The notes beneath the pieces were generated by a model. That model had not been told where the DNA came from. It saw nothing but the letters and a program-made list of their open reading frames with translations, and searched no databases. A stretch of DNA of 6,475 bases from NCBI GenBank assembly GCA_051819765.1, contig JBNJGT010000068.1, positions 1 to 6,475 of the forward strand. Direction: 5' to 3'. Below are positions 1-3,551 of the stretch, one piece after another. The position numbers and the translations under genes are program-made. Each line of letters opens with the position of its first letter. The stretch's first letter is position 1. Source of the stretch: JBNJGT01 sp051819765. GTDB lineage: Archaea; Nanobdellota; Nanobdellia; Woesearchaeales; JACJVW01.

Positions 1-283
1 CTCCGTCGGAAACGACTGTGGTGCCAGATGCTCCACCGCTGATTGGAACCTTCTTGACTGCAGCTGCCTGTAGGCTCGTTGCAATGTCAACAGCACCGAT
101 AACGTCTGCTGCCTTTGCGGATTCTCCAACTACGATGTTTCCACTGAACTCCCCATCATTAATAAACATAGGGGACGGGTAATTTCCGAGGTCTGCTGCG
201 GTCGCTCCGAACAAGGTTGCACCGAGCATTGTCACTCCTGTTCCCAGGGCAACAATCTTTTTTACTGCTTTTTTCAATTTCAT
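1..283 (-). CDS. S-layer-like secreted surface protein, N-terminal fragment
   Basis: The first 94 codons of a gene that runs off the left edge. It begins MKLKKAVKKIVALG, a basic stretch followed by a hydrophobic segment and a small-residue region ending ...FGATAA, which reads as a secretion signal with cleavage near residue 30. The mature start, DLGNYPSPMF, followed by NIVVGESAKAADVIGAIDVA, resembles the N-terminus of S-layer proteins that I associate with DPANN archaea; this is family recall, not a search. It would form or belong to the proteinaceous cell envelope outside the membrane. The start is secure: ATG at 283 with a strong Shine-Dalgarno GGAGGTG at about 290-296 (minus strand). No stop occurs in the visible part. 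A BRE/TATA promoter lies ~125 bases upstream, which implies a leader of about 100 bases, unusually long beside the leaderless genes elsewhere in the window. Confidence 0.8.
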   Translation of the reverse strand, partial: MKLKKAVKKIVALGTGVTMLGATLFGATAADLGNYPSPMFINDGEFSGNIVVGESAKAADVIGAVDIATSLQAAAVKKVPISGGASGTTVVSDG

Positions 284-301
284 TCAAAAACACCTCCGTG
301 T

Positions 302-364
302 TTATTTTGGATCTTCATTCGTAAATGTCCCATCCGCAGATGAGCTTGATCCACCACATCCCAT
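302..364 (-). CDS. Possible 20-aa upstream ORF in the S-layer leader
   Basis: A 21-codon frame (ATG at 364, TAA at 302-304) encodes MGCGGSSSSADGTFTNEDPK. It lies wholly inside the inferred leader of the S-layer gene: the ATG is ~22 bases after the predicted transcription start and the stop is 18 bases before the S-layer ATG. There is no clear Shine-Dalgarno ahead of it. The same frame stays open upstream to about 433 and reads plausibly as protein (IVGMGCGG...), so it could also be the end of a decayed gene. Glycine/serine-rich short ORFs occur by chance, so this is a candidate only. Confidence 0.25.
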   Translation of the reverse strand: MGCGGSSSSADGTFTNEDPK

Positions 365-406
365 CCCTACAATGGATGAATGCGTAATTGCGTATGGTAC
401 GCTCTT

Positions 407-422
407 ATTTATAAAATTTTCG
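407..422 (-). promoter_or_regulatory. BRE/TATA promoter of the S-layer gene
   Basis: Read on the minus strand, this is CGAAAA followed directly by TTTTATAAAT, close to the archaeal BRE plus TATA consensus. It points at the S-layer gene and predicts a transcription start near 386. A second AT-rich box (TTTTATAAAAGT, about 545-556) lies further upstream in the same direction and could be a weaker alternative promoter. Confidence 0.6.
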
Positions 423-584
423 TAGACAAGAGAGGGTTATTTTGACCTGAAAAACTGAGAAAGGCTGTCAAACTGGAATTTGGAGGAAAGAGCCAGTTAT
501 CATTTGAGAGTGGTAGGAGAGGATAGAGCCCTGCGACAGAGCATACTTTTATAAAACAAGCCGTGCCATTTAAAAAGGAAGCCC

Positions 585-1265
585 TCATTTTACCCGGTGT
601 GAAACCTCCACATCACCATCAACAAAAATCGAGTATCCCTTCTGGCGCACATCTGTGCAGAAGTGGATGTCGTCGAAAGCCTGCGACTCTTCCTCATACC
701 GGAAGGGCACCTGCCCCAACACATCCGCATGGATAAGGAGACAGCCAAGCCCCGCAGCCGCAACCTCCATGAGCCCTTTGCCTTGGATCTCCTCGGATTT
801 CGCCTGGCGCTGCTTCTCGCCTGCCGCAAATCGGAACAATGGTAATGCGACCCGCGCTCTCTTGAGCCCATTCTCATTCTCCAGGACCACCGGCACCTGC
901 TTCTTGTAGAATGCGCTGACAACTGGCTTGCCATGCCCCACAAGCCGCTTCAACCCATCAGTACCGATGATGAAATCCTGCTCCAAGGAAAGCAGATAAT
1001 CAAACCCCTTGGACAACGCATACGAACGCAGCATGTTTCGCCCGTCAACAAGGCGTTTGCGAAGATCAGACGCATAAGTCCCCCTGATCACCGGCACGCC
1101 CGTCTCCCGTAGATAGGCATACAAAGAATCATCACGTGACGTATCAACCATCACAAGCCCGCCATTCGGATAATCCAGATTCTTGATGGCAGCGATATAA
1201 TCATCAATAACGTATCGATACGAACTGTCAGTCACACATCCCACAAGTACCTTTGGCGATTCCAT
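585..1265 (-). CDS. Glycosyltransferase, GT-A fold (family 2-like)
   Basis: A 226-residue protein that probably transfers a sugar from a nucleotide-sugar donor onto a glycan, lipid or surface protein; no substrate can be read from the sequence. Visible GT-A features are a Rossmann-like start KVLVGCVTDSSYRYV (5-19), GRN at 75-77, SLEQD at 93-97 in the place of the DxD metal site, AAGLGCLLI at 170-178, and FDDIHFCTDVRQKGYSIFVDGD (197-218) ending in VSH (221-223), typical of the acceptor/metal half. There is no membrane segment, so it is probably cytosolic or peripheral. The frame is open to 1319, but I choose ATG 1265: a TATA box is centred 26 bases upstream, making the transcript leaderless and placing any earlier start upstream of the promoter. 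A GGAGGT also lies 12 bases upstream of this ATG. After the stop, a T5 run (572-576) may end transcription. The S-layer neighbour suggests a role in surface glycosylation, which is inference. Confidence 0.8.
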   Translation of the reverse strand: MESPKVLVGCVTDSSYRYVIDDYIAAIKNLDYPNGGLVMVDTSRDDSLYAYLRETGVPVIRGTYASDLRKRLVDGRNMLRSYALSKGFDYLLSLEQDFIIGTDGLKRLVGHGKPVVSAFYKKQVPVVLENENGLKRARVALPLFRFAAGEKQRQAKSEEIQGKGLMEVAAAGLGCLLIHADVLGQVPFRYEEESQAFDDIHFCTDVRQKGYSIFVDGDVEVSHRVK

Positions 1266-1286
1266 ACTGGCAGTTAAACCTCCAAC

Positions 1287-1295
1287 ATATATAAA
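1287..1295 (-). promoter_or_regulatory. TATA box of the glycosyltransferase gene
   Basis: The minus strand reads TTTATATAT, centred at 1291, 26 bases from the A of the ATG at 1265. This is the archaeal spacing for a leaderless transcript and decides the start codon. No good BRE is seen upstream. Confidence 0.6.
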
Positions 1296-1483
1296 GCTCA
1301 CGGAAACCACATCCAGCACACAATAGAAGAATAGCTCCCAAAAAACGCCGGCAAGACCAAAAACAAACCTCCCAAATAACTATTCACACCAGGCACCACT
1401 AAGCCCGAACCAGAATCAAACACCCACACCAATGAACGAGTTTTTCGAAGAATTCCGTTAGCATCGCGGCCTCGTTTCTTTTT

Positions 1484-1518
1484 AAAAAGAGGTGACATCG
1501 TACGGGACCTTTCACCTC
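1484..1518 (-). terminator. Hairpin plus T-run, terminator-like
   Basis: On the minus strand, GAGGTGA (1518-1512) is followed by a 16-base loop, the exact complement TCACCTC (1495-1489), and then TTTTT (1488-1484). This is the shape of an intrinsic terminator, and T-runs alone end many archaeal transcripts. No firm minus-strand gene precedes it, so it may end an unrecognised RNA. The perfect arms could instead be an operator, and the T-run overlaps a weak TATA-like box. Confidence 0.35.
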
Positions 1519-1767
1519 ATATGAGCTGATTGGCCTGCGCTGATGCAGTCATTTCTTCGAAAGACTCCCAGTGAACAAAAAACACAAAAGAGAGCCTGAG
1601 ATGAAGCGACAAGCAGCACTGCCCTATCGTACAGGCACCAGCACGTCAAGGCATAGATATCCCAAAGTGAACCAGCACAAAGGGAACAGATAGATTGTGA
1701 ACCAAAGCCTAGACAAACCCAAAACCATCCCGCTACTAACACCTGACTCAGAACAGAGCTTAAATCC

Positions 1768-1781
1768 CGAAAAGTATATTA
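1768..1781 (+). promoter_or_regulatory. BRE/TATA promoter of the membrane microprotein
   Basis: CGAAAA (1768-1773) runs directly into GTATATTA (1774-1781). The TATA centre is about 26 bases before the A of the ATG at 1804, predicting a leaderless transcript. The good BRE match makes this one of the clearest promoters in the window. Confidence 0.65.
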
Positions 1782-1803
1782 AGAAAAACCACACAAAACC
1801 AGT

Positions 1804-1938
1804 ATGGAACCAGCATATATTGTGCTTATCGCACTGGGCGTTGTCTTCATCGCATTACGGGTGATATTTGGCAAAGGCAGCAGATATGACGATTACGATC
1901 CCGATGATCCAGGGGACTCAGACGATTCAGATGACTAA
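1804..1938 (+). CDS. Single-pass membrane microprotein with acidic tail
   Basis: A 44-residue protein of unrecognised family. Residues 1-4 (MEPA) are followed by a hydrophobic segment YIVLIALGVVFIALRVIF (5-22), long enough to span a membrane once, then a short basic turn (GKGSR) and a strongly acidic tail (DDYDPDDPGDSDDSDD, 29-44) with 11 Asp in 16 residues. The basic residues after the helix suggest that the tail faces the cytoplasm; that is inference. Support for a real gene is the BRE/TATA pair at exactly the leaderless distance, the sharply partitioned hydrophobic/acidic composition, and the stop lying just short of the convergent tRNA gene (12 bases between them). It could be a small accessory subunit of a membrane complex, but nothing nearby says which. 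Confidence 0.7.
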   Translation: MEPAYIVLIALGVVFIALRVIFGKGSRYDDYDPDDPGDSDDSDD

Positions 1939-1943
1939 GAAAT

Positions 1944-1949
1944 AAAAAA
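1944..1949 (-). terminator. T-run after tRNA-Leu
   Basis: Directly after the discriminator A and one C, the minus strand reads TTTTTTATT. A T6 run immediately 3' of a tRNA fits archaeal T-stretch termination of the LSm-eL37-tRNA transcript. It sits in the 12-base gap to the convergent microprotein gene. Confidence 0.5.
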
Positions 1950-1950
1950 G

Positions 1951-2076
1951 TGCGGGGAGTAGGATTCGAACCCACGTAGGCACTAAGCCAACAGGTGTCT
2001 CCATATCATTGCGTGACGCTCATCACACCTGTGACATACCTAAGCCTGTCCCGTTTGGCCACTCCGGCATCCCCGC
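1951..2076 (-). tRNA. tRNA-Leu (UAG anticodon), with intron
   Basis: A class II tRNA reading CUA leucine codons; 126 bases as encoded, 84 after splicing. From the 5' end: acceptor GCGGGGA pairs perfectly with TCCCCGC; the D stem is CCG/CGG; the anticodon stem ACAGG/CCTGT closes the loop C-T-TAG-G-A; the variable arm has the stem GGC/GCC; the T stem GTGGG/CCTAC (one G-T pair) closes the loop TTCGAAT; the discriminator is A. The long variable arm and anticodon make leucine firm. No CCA is encoded, so the CCA end would be added enzymatically. An intron of 42 bases lies between positions 37 and 38, the usual archaeal site. The 5' end directly abuts the eL37 stop codon, so the tRNA is probably cut out of an LSm-eL37-tRNA transcript by RNase P. 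Confidence 0.93.
1997..2038 (-). other. tRNA-Leu intron (bulge-helix-bulge type)
   Basis: This 42-base stretch interrupts the anticodon loop after G37. A near-canonical splicing fold can be drawn: anticodon stem; 3' bulge A-C|A; central helix of loop CTTA with intron GGAG (three of four pairs, one a wobble, one mismatch); 5' bulge GG|T; then the intron helix ATGTCA with TGATAT (six pairs, one wobble). An inner hairpin follows (GTGTGA/TCACGC around TGAGCG, one wobble). The archaeal tRNA splicing endonuclease would cut within both bulges. Confidence 0.8.
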
Positions 2077-2241
2077 TTACTTTTTTTGCCAGGAGAAGGA
2101 TCTCCACCGAGCGGATTTTCCGTATCCGCACGCAGAGCATGCCTTTTTATTGACGTGGTAAGTATGCCCACCACATCGTCGACAATGTATATGGGAGGTC
2201 TTGCCTGAGCGTTTTCCCATTGATGCTGTTCCTTTACTCAT
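2077..2241 (-). CDS. rpl37e: Large-subunit ribosomal protein eL37 (L37e)
   Basis: A 54-residue ribosomal protein of the archaeal/eukaryotic large subunit that binds 23S rRNA. It starts MSKGTASMGKRSGKTSHIHC and carries a zinc ribbon of two CxxC pairs, C20-x-x-C23 and C35-x-x-C38 (CRRC and CSAC), followed by GYGKSARWRSFSW, the family's hallmark. The length is normal for eL37. The start ATG at 2241 follows the LSm stop by nine bases, and a GAGGT Shine-Dalgarno overlaps that stop (TAGAGGT), so the two genes are translationally linked. The LSm-eL37 pairing is, to my knowledge, common in archaea. Its TAA (2077-2079) is followed with no gap by the first base of tRNA-Leu. Confidence 0.95.
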   Translation of the reverse strand: MSKGTASMGKRSGKTSHIHCRRCGGHTYHVNKKACSACGYGKSARWRSFSWQKK

Positions 2242-2250
2242 GTTATACCT

Positions 2251-2475
2251 CTACTGCGTTGAAATGATTGTTATGGTATCTCCCCGGATGAAGACTGAAC
2301 CAAGCTTGCGCTTTACCTCATTATCCACTCGCTCCTCAGCGTTTTCAAGGACTATGTTGATGTGGATATCGAATGCTTTCAGGTCTCCGATGAATTGTTT
2401 ACCATTCTTGAGTTCGATGATTACTTTCTTGTTTCGTGCATTGTTCAATGCATCCAGTGGTCGTGCTTGTTCCAT
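2251..2475 (-). CDS. Archaeal Sm-like RNA-binding protein (LSm)
   Basis: A 74-residue Sm-fold protein that would assemble into a ring (usually a heptamer) binding U-rich RNA in the cytoplasm. The Sm1 motif spans roughly residues 16-49 (KKVIIELKNGKQFIGDLKAF, then DIHINIVLENAEE), with the conserved G25/F28/G30 pattern and the D-x-H-x-N RNA-binding loop (DIHIN). The Sm2 motif is GSVFIRGDTITII (59-71), with the IRG signature. ATG at 2475 has Shine-Dalgarno GGAGGGT five bases upstream and a TATA box predicting a ~19-base leader. It is the first gene of LSm-eL37-tRNA-Leu. Full length for the family; no oddities. Confidence 0.93.
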   Translation of the reverse strand: MEQARPLDALNNARNKKVIIELKNGKQFIGDLKAFDIHINIVLENAEERVDNEVKRKLGSVFIRGDTITIISTQ

Positions 2476-2514
2476 GGTATACCCTCCAAATAGAAACGGG
2501 AGTAATTGTGAGGT

Positions 2515-2531
2515 GTTTATAAAACTTTTGC
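2515..2531 (-). promoter_or_regulatory. BRE/TATA promoter of the LSm-eL37-tRNA operon
   Basis: The minus strand reads GCAAAAG then TTTTATAAAC. The TATA centre near 2520 predicts transcription from about 2494, giving a ~19-base leader that contains the GGAGGGT Shine-Dalgarno (2481-2487). It lies back to back with the promoter of the divergent regulator gene. Confidence 0.6.
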
Positions 2532-2540
2532 AGCAAACTA

Positions 2541-2549
2541 CTTAAATAT
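2541..2549 (+). promoter_or_regulatory. TATA box of the winged-helix regulator gene
   Basis: CTTAAATAT is centred at 2545, 24 bases before the A of the ATG at 2569, so the transcript should be leaderless. The upstream GCAAACTA is a weak BRE candidate. Only about 16 bases separate this box from the opposing LSm TATA box. Confidence 0.5.
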
Positions 2550-2568
2550 CCAAATCTCTGCGTACGCC

Positions 2569-2913
2569 ATGCTCGACTTCGCATGCAAAAAATTCGATAT
2601 GCAGGATGTCATCCGCTGCAGCCTTGGCCTCACAAAAGCTGAGTGCCGCCTGCTCAACTACCTCTTGGGAGAACCAGAACCCCTCACCACCGCAGAGATC
2701 GCAAAAAATCTGGACATCGACCGCACAACCGTACAGAAATCAATCAAGACCCTGGTGGACAAAAACGTGGTCAAACGCCTCCAGGAGAATCTTGATAAGG
2801 GCGGCTACATCTTTCGCTACGTGATCCATGACAAGGAAGTCATCCGCACCAGGATCAAACGGACCATAACCGCCTGGTACGAGAATGTCATGGCAGGCCT
2901 TGAGAAATGGTAA
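2569..2913 (+). CDS. Winged-helix transcription regulator (TrmB/MarR-like)
   Basis: A 114-residue DNA-binding protein. After a short N-terminal segment comes a helix-turn-helix: LTKAECRLLNYLL (21-33), LTTAEIAKNLDI (39-50) and the recognition helix DRTTVQKSIKTLVDKNVVKR (51-70). A wing follows (LQENLDKGGYIFRYVI, 71-86), then a C-terminal amphipathic helix (about 88-113) likely to dimerise. The fold matches small archaeal TrmB/MarR-like regulators; no effector domain is present, so the ligand and targets are unknown. Three cysteines (6, 17, 26) lie near the N-terminus, and a redox role is possible but unproven. ATG 2569 is preferred over the Met at residue 11 because the TATA box sits at the leaderless distance. 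It is divergent from LSm with abutting promoters, so it may control itself or that operon. Confidence 0.82.
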   Translation: MLDFACKKFDMQDVIRCSLGLTKAECRLLNYLLGEPEPLTTAEIAKNLDIDRTTVQKSIKTLVDKNVVKRLQENLDKGGYIFRYVIHDKEVIRTRIKRTITAWYENVMAGLEKW

Positions 2914-2915
2914 CC

Positions 2916-2924
2916 TTTTTAAAG
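2916..2924 (+). promoter_or_regulatory. TATA box of the eL33 gene
   Basis: TTTTTAAAG is centred at 2920, 27 bases before the A of ATG 2947, again predicting a leaderless transcript. It begins two bases after the stop codon of the regulator gene, so eL33 appears to have its own promoter while readthrough remains possible. Confidence 0.5.
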
Positions 2925-2946
2925 AGGCAATAGTTCCTCCAGCCAC

Positions 2947-3204
2947 ATGAAAGGCATAATTGCGAATTACCGACGTGGAAGGACCACCCAGAAAAACAAT
3001 CACATGATTGTCCTGCCCGAGGGAGTTCAAACAAAGGAGAAAGCTGAAGAGCTCGTCGGAAAGACAGTCAGCTGGAACAGCCCTGCAAACAAGGAGATCA
3101 AAGGGAAAGTCAGCGCAGCACACGGCAGCAAGGGCGCAATCCGCGTAATCTTCGAGAAAGGGATGCCAGGCCAGAGCACTGCGACAGAAGTAAAAATAAA
3201 TTAG
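2947..3204 (+). CDS. rpl35ae: Large-subunit ribosomal protein eL33 (L35Ae)
   Basis: An 85-residue ribosomal protein of the archaeal/eukaryotic large subunit. It matches the L35Ae family through KGIIANYRRGRTTQ (2-15), the GV...A.ELVGKTVSW block (26-44), GKVSAAHGSKGAIRVIFEKG (53-72) with the conserved HG..G..R.xF pattern, and the terminal MPGQSTATEVKI, which corresponds to the family's LPGQ ending. The length is normal. There is no Shine-Dalgarno, which fits a leaderless mRNA. Its TAG stop (3202-3204) overlaps the TAA stop of the convergent DUF3467-like gene, so the two genes share four base pairs and there is no room for a terminator between them. Confidence 0.93.
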   Translation: MKGIIANYRRGRTTQKNNHMIVLPEGVQTKEKAEELVGKTVSWNSPANKEIKGKVSAAHGSKGAIRVIFEKGMPGQSTATEVKIN

Positions 3205-3551
3205 CCAATATACGTATTGACTGATGTATCGGTATGCTCCTTTTTCTGACTGATCTGGTCCTTCACCTGCTGCGGCACTTCCTTGCTTTCAAGCTCGTTG
3301 ATCAGCTTTTCTGCATTATCATGCAATACCCGCGACAGCACCTTTGCGGTGAACGGATCGATCACCACCCGTGAGACAACAGAGTTGGTGAACTGGTCAA
3401 AGAACATCACATCCACTTTCCCAGCCTTTCTCACCTGTTCGTTACCCGCTTCATCCTTCTCGATGTTGATCTTCACATTCGCATTCACATTAGCCTCATC
3501 AGCATAGACTGGCTGAACATTAGCAGGCATCTTCATTTCTTTCTTTTCCAT
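3201..3551 (-). CDS. DUF3467-like protein coupled to mutL
   Basis: A 116-residue cytosolic protein of unknown function. The core VDVMFFDQFTNSVVSRVVID (46-65), then PFTAKVLSRVLHDNAEKL (66-83), resembles DUF3467, whose members have a central F.lDF-type strand and a v.sRvv..P..ak.L...L.dn pattern; this is recalled resemblance, not a search. The N-terminal ~45 residues hold VYADEANVNANVKINIEKDE, also consistent with that family, and the C-terminus (87-116) is polar and probably flexible. The ATG directly follows the mutL stop (TAAATG), and GGTGAT inside the mutL end serves as Shine-Dalgarno four bases before it, so translation is probably coupled. It is the last gene of mutS-mutL and ends head-on against eL33. 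A role in repair is possible only by association. Confidence 0.72.
   Translation of the reverse strand: MEKKEMKMPANVQPVYADEANVNANVKINIEKDEAGNEQVRKAGKVDVMFFDQFTNSVVSRVVIDPFTAKVLSRVLHDNAEKLINELESKEVPQQVKDQISQKKEHTDTSVNTYIG

Larger units (their letters stand above)
1320..1800. other. Gene-poor region with strong strand base bias
   Basis: I find no gene here that I can defend. By hand count, 1561-1740 is about 41% A and 12% T on the plus strand, and 1320-1440 looks similarly A/C-rich. Stop-poor minus-strand frames result, one ending at 1298 and one at 1512. Their translations are rich in Trp, Cys, Phe and Gly, and they use TTG, GTG and TTT heavily, unlike the neighbouring genes. The stretch holds a terminator-like hairpin (1484-1518), the perfect palindrome CTCATATGAG (1516-1525), a 10-base inverted repeat (1443-1452 with 1553-1562), and at its right end the promoter of the microprotein gene. 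It could be a decayed gene, an untranslated or noncoding RNA, or plain spacer. Confidence 0.5.

Noticed and set aside
1298..1498. Minus-strand 66-codon frame starting MSPLFKKKRGRDANG, with a hydrophobic C-terminal half
   Set aside because: It runs into the TATA region of the glycosyltransferase, has a poorly spaced Shine-Dalgarno, uses codons (TTG, GTG, TTT) unlike its neighbours, and its composition follows from the local strand bias. A real small membrane protein cannot be fully excluded.
1571..1693. Plus-strand GTG-started 40-residue basic frame (MNKKHKREPEMKRQ...)
   Set aside because: There is no TATA box at leaderless distance and no Shine-Dalgarno; the basic composition is explained by the A-rich strand.
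1512..1742. Minus-strand 76-codon frame rich in Cys, Trp and Phe
   Set aside because: It needs a GTG start without a convincing ribosome site. The Cys/Trp/Phe-rich translation is what G/T-rich noncoding sequence gives, and no known motif is seen.
2020..2026. GTGATGA inside the tRNA intron, matching the C box of a C/D guide RNA
   Set aside because: There is no CTGA D box in the intron, which is too short (42 bases) for a guide RNA, and the bases are explained by an intron hairpin.
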